Below are positions 49,163 through 60,500 of a DNA stretch of 64,000 nt, piece by piece. How positions within the stretch are numbered: the stretch's first letter is position 1; the number at the start of each line of letters is the position of its first letter. Origin of the DNA: Phaeosaccion multiseriatum (taxonomy: Eukaryota > Ochrophyta, other classes); NCBI GenBank assembly GCA_965112735.1, contig OZ218956.1, positions 1,612,001 through 1,676,000 on the forward strand. Reading direction: 5' to 3'. A model generated the notes under the pieces. The model was not told the origin of the DNA. It was given only the letters and a program-made list of their open reading frames with translations, and searched no databases. Position numbers and translations under genes: made by a program.

Positions 49163-49791
49163 TTACAGCCTCTCGTCCCCGTCACCCTCAATAATGTCCT
49201 CGTTGCGCCGCTCCGCAGCCAGAGACGCGTTCGTGACAAATTTGGCAACTGCCTTGAGATGGGCGGTAGCGGCTCTCTTGGCGAACAGACTCGCGGTGAT
49301 GTCGGCCACCTGCCAGTGACATCAACAAGAATACACGAGAATAAAAACGGGGAGAGACAAGTGGCAACATCAGCCAAAAAAAGGTTCCTACACATCACGT
49401 GTGTGGCGGACAGGGTCGGTGAAGGCGCGTTTGGTTCGGGTGGACGGGCACAGAGACCCCTGATTATATCTCTACCTCTCAAAATGCGAGTAAGCGATCG
49501 CTTGTCAAGAGTAGAGCAGAATGGATGAATAAATGGATGCTGTCTATGACATAGACAGAGCCTGGGGTTTGTCGCTGTCGTGGAGTACTCCGGTTGGCCT
49601 CAGAGAGCACACACACACACGCACGCACGCACACGCGCGCGCTTACGCACACGCACAAACACGCACAAACACGCACACACGCGCACACGCACGCACACAC
49701 ACACATACACACACGCACACACACTCACACACACACGCATATGCACACACACTCCCACACACTCGCACACGCACACATACATGCATACGCA

Positions 49792-49822
<31 letters not shown>

Positions 49823-51603
49823 GCGCGCACGTTCTATAGACCAACGCAGCGCAACGCACCTCGCCCTCTGATAAGTGTTTCCGCAACATCGGCGGAAGCG
49901 CAACGGTGTGAGCGACTTTGGCATAGAAGCCGTCCTCCAGCCACACCTTGACGAGCTTGCCTTGAGACTTGAGGAGTCTACAGTGATTGCGCACTCGGTA
50001 GCGATCACCCTGCGTGTGTGTTTGTGTGTGTGAGAGAGAGCGAGTGTGCGTGCGTACGTTTGCGTGTGTTTCGGTTCTGTTGGTGGGAGAGAGGTCAGCG
50101 CCAATAAAACACGACAAGTACGTACGGGCGGGGTGTAGAAGCAGAGTGCGACCAGAGAGAGAGAGAGAAAGTGCGCAAGCAAAACGTTCCTCACACTTGG
50201 GACTTGGGGGAAAGAAAGGCGCCCCCAATACCCCAATACCCCCCTATACGTACGCTATACGCCCACAGATCGATGGCTGAGATTGGGCATGGACAGACCC
50301 TTACCCTTCCGCCCGGGGGGGGGGGGTTGGGGTCGGAGACAAAGATGGCATTCTATGTAGTTTTGGCGTGTGGCGCTTTCCGATCCACAGAACGCCGATA
50401 GCCACACTTCGTAGCACCATACGAGGGTTGACGCACGTCTCAGGCCAGTCTGACCTCTCTGTATCTGCACTGCTCCAGCGAGGGACTCTCTCCAACGAAC
50501 GGTCATTCGCCACTGCACTGCCCTCATCAGATCAGACCATGATGTACTTTGTAAAAATACACAAATAAAGAGGCGAGTGATCACAGGGCTCTACTTCGCG
50601 CGCAACGAAGACGCACGTGAGGTACTGTGACTTGCTTCTCGTCTCTCCTGTATGCCCCCCATAAGCACTCATAAGCATTCCTCTCATATGTTTCTCTCTC
50701 TCATTGCCCCCTCAGAAGAGCGCCTCACCCCTGTACACCCGTACGTGCCCCTTACGTAACGAACCCCTTTCTCACTCACCTGGAACTCGTTGGTCGGGTC
50801 CTGTCGCAATATCTCAACCATGTTGGGCCAAATGACGTTCCTCTCGTACTCCAACGCGCAAGGTATCCACTCCTTTACCTGCAGGCAGTGAGTGGCGTTG
50901 TCATGGAAAGGGCCAATCCAACGCAGGGAGGCGAAGGAACAGTACACAGGGGCAGAGGGAGGTGGTTGGTGAGCAAGGAGCGGCAAATGGGTGGGGAGGG
51001 AAGCTCGCGCATCACTAGCCTCGCCCCCACTTTTCTCTCGGGACCTTCCGTCATTATCCTTTGTCCTTTTCGGTCCTCTTATCACTCACGCACTCACTCC
51101 CTCACTCAAGAACTCAACCTCCAACTCAAACGTAAACGCAAACTGCTTCTGCCTCTGGGTACATGTGTCTGTGTAACTCTCTGGCATACTCACTCTCTTC
51201 TCCTGCCACCCCTTGAGCGCAAACTGCAGCTTGTCCGGGTCGATGCCGTTCTGCAGCCCGATGAGGGCCCTCATACTCTGCGTGTCCATGTCCTCTGGAT
51301 TCCGCTGGGAGGTGCCGAGGATAGCCTTGCTGTGTAACACTTGCTCGTGCTGCTTCCACTCTCGCTGCAGCTTCAGTCTCCAAGCCACTTTGCACTCCGC
51401 CCTACACGCACGCGCGGGAGCGATTCATTCAGTCATCGAGAGAAATGGACATTCCAGTCATCGAGAGAAATGGAGGCAAAAGAGGGAGGAAAAGGCTTGT
51501 ACGGACCAGCGCGGCGAGCTCCGTCGGCTCCCCCCCTCTCTATCTCTATCCACTGATCTATCTATCCATCTATCTATCTATCTATCTATCTATCATATAT
51601 CTG

Positions 51604-51638
<35 letters not shown>

Positions 51639-52334
51639 GTCTATCTATCTATCTATCTATCTGTCTATCTATCTATCTATCTATCTGTCTATCTATCTAT
51701 CTACCTATCTCTCTGTCTATCTGTCTCTCTGTGTGTCTTTATCAGTCCTTGTCTCTCATGCATCGTTCCCACCGCGAACCAACCGTCGAGCACACACACA
51801 CGCACCCACGCTCACCCACACTCACGCGCACACACTCAAATAAACACACATACGCACCTCGACCTCCAGTGCTGCTGTACGACCCTACAGGCCCACCGTA
51901 GCCGAGTCACGAAGCGCTTTAGCACGCTCTCTTGGCGGAGGCCGCTGAGCCATCCAATGAGAACGGTCGATGCTCGGTATTTGGCGCGAATGCTTCGAGC
52001 TGCCGTTCCGCAGTGTGGGGAGAGACGCACACGGGGGTCAAGGCGAGCGTCAGGGTCAGGGTCGGGGGCAGAGTCATGGGCAGGGTCAGGGTCAGGGTCA
52101 GGGTCAGAGTAGGGTCAGGGTCAGGATCAGGGTCAGGATCAAGGTCAGGGTCAGGGTCAGGGCCAGGGCCAGGGTCAGGGTCAGGGTCAGGGTCAGGGTC
52201 GGGGCAGGGTCAGGGTCAGGGTCAGGGTAAGGGCCTGATTATATGTAGGGGTAGGTACGAGGCAGCGCATGAAGAAGCTGCGACGGTTCGACGAAGTGGG
52301 CAAGGGGCGAGCGAGAGAGACGCAGGGACAGAGG

Positions 52335-52388
<54 letters not shown>

Positions 52389-54068
52389 TAGAGAGGGGGC
52401 GTGCGCGCGCAAACGAACGGAGAGAGAGAAAAGGTGACAGATTTCGGGAGGGAGTCCACAGTCCCAAACCAAGTGAGGGAATGTCCCCCCGACAGTGACA
52501 AAGAGCAGCACTCACCACGCCGTAAGAAGTTCATCACCACTCCGAGCGAATAGCCCAGGTTTCCCCTGAGCTTCCGCAACTTCTCCTCCTCTAGTTGCCT
52601 CTGGAGGCGCTTGGCACGCGTCACCGATGCCACCAACAGCAGCCAAGTACGTACATTCAGCTGCTTCCGTCGGTAGATCTGCCCCCATCGAGTCGGCGCC
52701 AATCAGAGAGCGAGCGAGAGAGAGTGAGAGTTCCAAGCATCAGCCGAGGGACAGCTCACGAGCAAGTTTGAGGTAACGAACGGGCAAGGCCTTCTACTCC
52801 AGCACATCCCTGCTCACTCGGGTGCAATTCACTTACATTCCTCACTTCCTTGACATATTCACTGACTCCCTACTCACTCACCCCTTCATGGATGGCCTGT
52901 GCAAAGGCCTCATCTCGTAACTGTATGACCTCTGCTACCTCTGGGGTGTCTCTTAGTGTTTTGACCATTCTTCGGTGTCTGAGACCGCTGCTGGCCCAGA
53001 ACACTGCGTCCTCGTGATCCCTGTTCCGGGCGCCCCTGCTCTGTAGTACAGCGGCCTGCCGGCGCCGATAGCTTCCCTTGGAGCCTGAGAGAAGGAAGGG
53101 GTATCGCAGTGGGGTATACGCGACGACAAGATGAAGTACACGGAATGACAAAATGGCACGCTCGAGGCAGGCAGGAAGGGAGACAGGCAAGCAGGTAGAC
53201 AGGCGGGCAGGCGGGTAGGTGGGAGGCAGGTAGGCAGGTTGATAGGCAAGCAGACGGATAGGTGGGCAGGCAAGTAATCTGGCAGACAGGCGGACAGGTA
53301 GACAAGGCAGACAGACAGGGCTTTGAAACAGCCCGGCGCAGACAAAGGCATACCTCGGACGGCCACTCTGTTTTCCTCGACGTAGTCAATCTTGGTACTG
53401 ACCAGGCTCGCCCTGCGTACAGCCTCCCTCTGGCGCTGCAGCTTCTCCCCCTTCACTATCACCTTTGTCCTGCGATCCTCATAGAACTCTAGCTCGTAGA
53501 GGCGGCGCTGCAGCCTGTCCTTCACCGGCAGCAGGCGAGGAGACTGCGCAATGAGGCGACGCATGGCTTCGAACTGAGCCTGGGTGCGCTGCCCTGGAAG
53601 ACTCCTCCGTCTACTGTTTGCGTTTGCAACGACTGAATACGTAGACATCGGCACCGCGTTTGCGCATATGGACAGGAGAGACGTGCGTAGGAAAGCAGCC
53701 AAGGGGACGTAAGCAAGAGAATAGCAGGCAACTGGGCTACTCCTGAGGAAATGAGAGAGATTTCGCCCCCTGCTAATGCTGGAACTCACAGTTGTTCACG
53801 ATAATTGTCGTGTCTTCACCCCTCCCACCGCCGCTTCGCCGCTCCGCTGCTCTTCCTCCACATTGAGTCCGTTTTGTGCGTTGCCCTGTCCCTGCTGGTT
53901 CGACGGGGCGGCCAGCGTGGGGAAGACTTTGTTGGAGCCTCCAGCTGGTGTTTTACCTGAGGGAGCGGGTTCTGCCGCCGCTTCCATGGCACCCTTCTCC
54001 TGCTCCCAGCGAAGGCCACGTTCAAACCCAGATTTTCGGCCGCTGGTCCACAATCCACACCACACCAC
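49163..54068 (-). CDS. Helical arginine-rich protein of unknown function (5' end uncertain)
   Basis: Exons with closing phases: 53354-53632, 52882-53084, 52516-52678, 51858-51999, 51194-51401, 50780-50878, 49860-50009, 49163-49309 (stop TAA at 49163-49165), together about 463 aa. An upstream exon ends at 53790. Its start is not resolved; an ATG at 54068 is possible but its frame needs another splice. The protein is mostly helical, rich in Arg, Gln and Trp, with IQ-like stretches ([21 protein letters not shown]-less variants such as [13 protein letters not shown]) and a coiled-coil-like segment ([16 protein letters not shown]). The C-terminal part contains [20 protein letters not shown] and [15 protein letters not shown] do not recognise the family. 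It is divergent to a kinesin gene, so a cytoskeletal or flagellar role is a guess only. Confidence 0.6.
49606..49829. repeat. (CA)n / (CG)n compound microsatellite
   Basis: CACACG-rich tract ending in a run of alternating GC dinucleotides (about 49807-49828), a potential Z-DNA former, in the last intron of the helical-protein gene. Confidence 0.93.
51555..51735. repeat. (CTAT)n microsatellite
   Basis: Tetranucleotide tract with CTGT variants in the intron between exons 51858-51999 and 51194-51401 of the helical-protein gene. Confidence 0.95.
52040..52236. repeat. (TCAGGG)n interstitial hexanucleotide array
   Basis: About 30 hexamer units GGGTCA with some GATCA and GGCCA variants, in the intron between exons 52516-52678 and 51858-51999. 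TCAGGG differs by one base from the TTAGGG telomere repeat. Shorter runs of the same word occur near 5615-5650 and 16550-16615. Confidence 0.9.
52337..52382. repeat. (GA)n microsatellite
   Basis: Pure GA run in the same intron as the TCAGGG array. The sense strand reads CT, upstream of the exon 51858-51999 acceptor. Confidence 0.93.
53165..53325. repeat. (AGGC)n / (AGAC)n microsatellite
   Basis: Degenerate GGCAGGCAAGTAGACAG units in the intron between exons 53354-53632 and 52882-53084. Confidence 0.85.
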
Positions 54069-54210
54069 CCTCTCGAACAGCTCTACGATCGCGCCCCTCT
54101 GTAGTCCCTAACAGTAGGGAGAGAGAGAGAGCGGCCGAGAAGGGGAATTGCTGACTTACTAGGGCGTAACTGTAAATCTCTCCTCCTTCATTTTTTGAGT
54201 ACAACTTGCA
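54069..54210. promoter_or_regulatory. Short intergenic region between divergent genes
   Basis: At most a few hundred bp lie between the 5' region of the minus-strand helical-protein gene and the kinesin start at 54211. It contains a GA run near 54118-54131. A shared promoter is likely from position alone. Confidence 0.4.
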
Positions 54211-54364
54211 ATGTCCGTGAAGGAGGAGGGCATCAAGGTGCTGGTCAGGGTTAGACCTGCAACAAAGAGTGAGGCAGTCTTGGCGGATGCAGTGCAACTC
54301 AATGAAGACAGCGCCAGCCTCTCCGTGGCACACCCAAAGGTGGCTACCTGCAACTTATCCCTCT

Positions 54365-54410
<46 letters not shown>

Positions 54411-54498
54411 CTCTCTCTCTCTCACTCACTCACTCTCTCTTCGACTCTCTCTCTCTCCCTCTCTCCTCTCTCTCCCTCCTCCCTCTCCATCTCACTCA

Positions 54499-54540
<42 letters not shown>

Positions 54541-57500
54541 ATGCTCCATCCACATTCATGCCCAACTGTCCTTGAGTCTATTTTACTGCAGTTGGAACGG
54601 CCTCTCCCTCCCTAATGGTGCGTCTCCCCCCTCCCCCTCCAACCGTCTTCAGGACCATAACAAGTCGTTGCAGTGCTGCTATGACCGCACGCTGCCTCCA
54701 ACTGCAGATCAACAGGATGTGTTCGAGAACCTTGAGCCGCTGCTCGACTCAGTGCTGGAGGGCTACAACGCGTGCGTGTTTGCGTACGGGCAGACGGGGA
54801 GCGGTAAGTGGAGTAGGTCTAGCGGGCTTCTTTCCACACTGGCCTTGTTGGGTACGTGGCGCTTCCAGCCAGGGAGACGGGGGCTGCCAAGGCCGATCGA
54901 GGGTCACTCGTGCTATCACGTCAACGCCAAGAAGGAAGGACAAGCAATTGCTTCACCCCACCCTTCAAGCCAGCACTCCCGTGCCTCCTTATCGCTTCGC
55001 CCCCTCACCCCAACACACCCCCACACTGGTACAGGCAAAACACACACCATGCTCGGTCCCCGGGGTGGAAGCGAGCTCCTGTCCAGCAACAACTCCCAGT
55101 GGGGCCTCATCCCCAGAGCGATCCAGTTCCTCTTTGACAGGCTCGCGGAAGAGGCCGCTGTGGAAGAATCTCTCAGTTACAGTGTACAGGTGAGAGCCGC
55201 CAGACACACACAAACATAGGCTCATCCGCACCAAGAGTGGGGGGGGGGGTTAGGGGAGTAGGAGGATGAGATGACCTTAGCTTCACTTGCTTGGCCGACA
55301 ACCGCCCCCTTTGACAACCGTACACGCCCTCGACCCTGGCTAAAGAGAGCCTTCTTGGCGAGGCAGCTGCTGCCCCGGCCCCTTCTCATACGCTGTTCTG
55401 AGTCGCGGATTGATTTAGGGGGTGCTGGCTGAATGATATTGATCTTCTCTCGTGCCTTCCCCCTTCCTCTGCCCCCCCCCTCCCCCCCCCCCCAAACTCC
55501 GTCTGTTGTCAAACCCTCACAACGACGAAAACAATAACAACAACAGGCCTCGTACCTCCAGATCTACAATGAGCGACTTGTGGACCTGCTCCAGCAGAGT
55601 CCAACACCAGCAACACCAGCAGCAGCAGCAGCAGCAGCAGCGGGACCGTCAATGGCACCCGCTGACGGAGGTGGGCTCAGCACGAAACGGCCAAGTGAGT
55701 GAGACCAAGGAACCGCCCTCGTCTGTGGCCCGATGATAGTGAACATGTCTCCTGATATTCCTACGATCCGACATCCCCTTCTCCTCCTCCTCCTCCACCT
55801 CCTCCTCCTCCTCCTCCTCCTCCTCCTCCTCCTCCTCCTCCTCCTCCTCCTCCTCCTCCTCCTCCTCCTCCTCCTCCTCCTCCTCCTCCTCCTCCTCCTC
55901 CTCCTCCTCCTCCTCCTCCTCCTCCTCCTCCTCCTCCTCCTCCTCCTCCTCCTCCTCCTCCTCCTCCTCCCTCCTCCTCCTCCTCCTCCTCCTCCTCCTC
56001 CTCCTCCTCCTCCTCCTCCTCCTCCTCCTCCTCCTCCTCCTCCTCCTCCTCCTCCTCCTCCTCCTCCTCCTCCTCCTCCTCCCCCTCCTCCCCCTCCTCC
56101 TCCTCCTCCTCCCACTCCTCCTCCTCCTCCTCCTCCTCCTCCTCTCTCCCCCCTCTCTCCTATGTCCTATCGTTCCGTCTCTTGCACAGGATCATCTGGA
56201 GGACTGAAGGCTCCAACCCTCAGCATCCGGGAGAGCAAAGATGGTGGTCGCGCGGGCTCGCCTGGAGGAATGAGTGGTCGGGGGAAGGGGGGTGGAGGAG
56301 GAGTAGGGAGTTTTAAGCGCAAACGGAACAATCGGGGTGGGGCCCTGCGGCAAGTGTATGTGAGCGGCCTCAGCGAGTTCCGAGTAGGGAGCTGCGATGA
56401 CGTCATGACTCTACTGTGCAAAGGTGAGGAGGAGGGAGGAGGGGGAGGAGGAGGAGGAGGAGGAGGAGGAGGAGGAGGAGGAGGAGGAGGAGGAGGAGGA
56501 GGAGGAGGAGGAGGAGGAGGAGGAGGAGGAGGAGGAGGAGGAGGAGGAGGAGGAGGAGGAGGAGGAGGAGGAGGAGGAGGAGGAGGAGGAGGAGGAGGAG
56601 GAGGAGGAGGAGGAGGAGGAGGAGGAGGAGGAGGAGGAGGAGGAGGAGGAGGAGGAGGAGGAGGAGGAGGAGGAGGAGGAGGAGGAGGAGGAGGAGGAGG
56701 AGGAGGAGGAGGAGGAGGAGGAGGAGGAGGAGGAGGAGGAGGAGGAGGAGGAGGAGGAGGAGGAGGAGGAGGAGGAGGAGGAGGAGGAGGAGGAGGAGGA
56801 GGAGGAGGAGGAGGAGGAGGAGGAGGAGGAGGAGGAGGAGGAGGAGGAGGAGGAGGAGGAGGAGGAGGAGGAGGAGGAGGAGGAGGAGGAGGAGGAGGAG
56901 GAGGAGGAGGAGGAGGAGGAGGAGGCGGAGGCGGCGGGTGGTGGGTGGGTGGGTGGGTGGGTGGGGGAGGTTTGGTCGTGTATTTCCGGTAGATCGAGAG
57001 TTTGAAGTCGTATGTGTATAGTACGTGAGAGGTGCGGGGGCGTCGCATTGTAGGCAGGACAGTACGAGGCGTGGCGCAGGAGGTCAATAGTGGGGCTCTT
57101 ACTTAATAGTGGGGCTCTTACTTAATAGTGGGGCTCTTACTTAATAGTGGGGCTCTTAATAGTGGGGCTCTCACTTGATAGTGGGGCTCTTGCCCTTCTC
57201 CCTCGCCACCACAAAGCGCTCATACCACCGTCCCCGAATCAGCCAACATGCTCACGAACGTAACGCCAACCCTCCCCCCCCCCCAATCCCCCATTGGTTA
57301 CCTTACAGGCAATACCAACCGCAGCATCCGCGCCACTCAGTACAACGAAGTCAGCAGCAGGAGCCACGCTGTGCTGCAGCTCGTCGTAGAGGTGCGTCCA
57401 CCGGGCCCGTGCGTATACTTTGGCCTTGGCCTTGGCCTGATTGCTCGTTGTCAGTGGAGTTGAGCAGCAGCAGCCGCAGCAGCAGCAGTGGTTGTAAACC

Positions 57501-60500
57501 AGTGGTGGTGGTGTTGGCATCGGGGGCAGTGGTGGTGATAGTGGTGCTTGGCCGGTAGGGGTGGTAGACCGACCGCCCGCCCACCCGTCCGTTCTCCCGG
57601 CGACATAACCTTTTGTTTGCTTACGAAGGCGCCAATCTCACTGCTGCCCCGCACGCCCCCCAATGTCCCACTTGACTCACTGACTTACACTTACACTTGC
57701 TTATGCTTATTTAAGTTGCTTGCGCTCTCCTCATGGCCCTCGCTCACTGGGCAGGTCGAGGGAGTCAACTCCGACGGCATTTTGACCTACCGACGAAGCA
57801 AGCTGAGCCTCGTGGACCTGGCGGGCTCGGAAAAGATGGACACCTCCACCGACATCTCCCGAAAGTGAGTGAAACTGCCCTGCCCCACTCTCTCTCTGTG
57901 TCTCTTCTTCCAATCTGTCTCTCTCTCTGTGGCTACCCTTGGTAGTGATTCGCACCCATCTGTCGCTGTGGCTGTATGACCAACTGCTGTGCCTGTGTAT
58001 GACCTATGTGCTGGACAGGCACTTCGACGAGCTCCGCAGCATCAACTTGTCTCTGTCTGCTCTCGGCAACGTCATCGCCTCTTTGGCGTCGAAGAAGGCC
58101 CATGTGCCATACAGAGACTCAAAGCTCACGAGACTGCTGCAGGTGCGGATATTTATTGACTGAATAGCGGGGTGGGGATATGTTGACTTACGGGAATCAA
58201 TGGAAGGAATTACGTAATTGGTGTGTGTGTATCTGTGTGCGTCAAACAGCGGGGGTGGGGAGTGCGAGGGGGGGGAGGGGGGGTGGGGCAGGGGGGGAGG
58301 GGACGAGGAAGGACAAGGAGGAGGAAAACGACAGCGAGGCATAGACTACTTTCAATTCCCTCTTCAACGTGCGGACGGAACTGAACCTTCCACCCTTCAC
58401 CCTTGCCTCCACCTTGTCTTTTTGCGCCCCACACAGGACTCTCTCGGAGGCAACACACGCACCATGGTGGTCTGCTGCGTGTCGCCGTCAGAGGCGCAGG
58501 TAAGTTGCCTTGATTCAGTGACGCATTCATTGATGCATTCGTTCACTCCTCTCGGAGAAGATGTGCTGGGAGGGAGGGAGGGAGGCACGATTCCACACCT
58601 CACAAAGACGTGAGGGAAACACGTCAAGAAGGGGCCCTCCGGTTGCTTGCATATTGGTTTGTTGCCCTGCCTGCCGGCCGGCCTGCCTGCCGGCCTGCTA
58701 TTCCGCCTGCCTATCTCTCTCCCTCCCAGCCTGCCTCTTTGCCTGCCTGCCCACCCGCTCCCCTCCTACCGCTTCTGCTGTGACCCATCTCCCCATACTC
58801 TTTTGACACGACTCCTCTGACCACCAACTGCGAGCGCTAAAGTGGACGAATACCTGCATTGCATTGCATTGTGCGTGTGCAGGTTGACGAGACTATCAAC
58901 ACGCTTCTCTTTGCAGACAGAGCCAAGCGGGTCATGTTGCGCCTAAGAGCCAACGAGGTCATCGACGATAGGTGAGTGAGTGAGGGAGTGAGGGAGTGAG
59001 GAGGGAGGGAGGAAGGAAGGAAAGAAAGAAGGAAGGAAGGAAGGAAGGAAGGAAGGAAGGAAGGAAAGAAGGAAGGAAGGAAGGAAGGAAGGAAGGAAGG
59101 AAGGAAGGAAGGAAGGAAGGAAGGAAGGAAGGAAGGAAGGAAAGAAGGAAGGAAAGAAAGAAAGAAGGAAGGAAGGAAGGAAGGAAGGAAGGAAGGAAGG
59201 AAGGAAGGAAGGAAGGAAGGAAGGAAGGAAGGAAGGAAGGAAGGAAGGAAGGAAGGAAGGAAGGAAGGAAGGAAGGAAGAGAGGAAGGAAGGAAGAAAAG
59301 AAGGACGGAGAGAAGAGACGAAGGAAGGAGGAAGGAGGAGAAAGGAAGAAAGGAAAGAGGATGAGCAAAGGGTATGCTGCCTTCGGGAGACCCAATGACA
59401 CCTCGTGCCACTTTCGCACACAGGTGTTGCCCCATTTGGATGGCGCTGGTAGTGTGTGGGTGTGCGCATTGATTGCCTGCTCATCTCGTTTGCTCACATC
59501 TTACTTTCTTTGTAGCAAAGAGTCTGTCCTGACACTCCATCCTCTCGTTCCTCCCTCCCTTTCCCGTTCTATTCAGGGAGCTGCTCGTGAGGGCTCGAGC
59601 GGAGATTACGAGGCTGAAGCGTCTCTTACAGAGCAAGCTGTCGGAGGCCATTGGCTCCACCGACAAGGAGGAGGGGGAGGAGGAGGAGGATGATGATGAT
59701 GATGACGACGGAGCACAGGAGAATGGGAGAGGCTGGCATGTTGGCGGAGGAGGAGGAGGAGGAGGAGGAGGAGGAGGAGGAGGAGGAGGCGACAGCGGCA
59801 CAGATGGTGGTGGTACGAGAGGCACGGCGAGGAAGGAAGACGCGGTACAGCGGCGGATGGCAAGGCTCATCGCTGAGAACGAGCGGCTTAGGGAAGACAA
59901 CGATAGACTCAAGCAGGTGAGAGAGAGAGGGAGAGAGAACGAGAGAGAGAGAGAGAGAGGGGGGGGGGGGGGGGGGGTGAGGTTGTTTGTTGTTGCTGTT
60001 GGTACTGTTGTTCTTGGTCTTGTTCTTGACGCCGCCTCGCTGTTCACTGCTGTTTGTTTGACGAGTGCAGGGGCTAAGTCGATTGACTATGGAGCACAAG
60101 CGAGGGCGGGTAAGACGCAGGATCGCTGCCGCAGCAGGTGGTGCCACAGGCAGAGGCGGCAGCAGGAGCAGGGACAGGAGGAGCAGAAGGAGAGCTAGTA
60201 GAGCCAGTAGCAGCCAGGAGCGGTCAGGTTCGTGCTTTTCACCGGCCAACGGGCTAACCAACCAACCAACCAACCAACCAACCAACCAACCAACCCACCA
60301 AATCAACGAACCAACTCACCAAATCAACTTGATACTGCTTCAATCTTATATCGATCCATCATCGCCTCGATGAACGAAAGCAGGGTGTGATACTTCTCGC
60401 GGAGGAGCAGGAGGAGAGGGAGGAGGAGAAGCAGCGAGTGCGTGGAGAAGCAGCAGCAGCTGTAGCATGAAGCCTCTTACGACCTTCGTCAGGAGGCGGC

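Noticed and set aside
52040-52236. True chromosome end
   Set aside because: Coding exons of the same gene flank the TCAGGG array on both sides.
55733-57087. Poly-Leu/Pro/Gly/Glu open frames around kinesin exon 5
   Set aside because: These are the TCC and GGA intronic repeats. Only 56190-56423 has kinesin content and splice borders.
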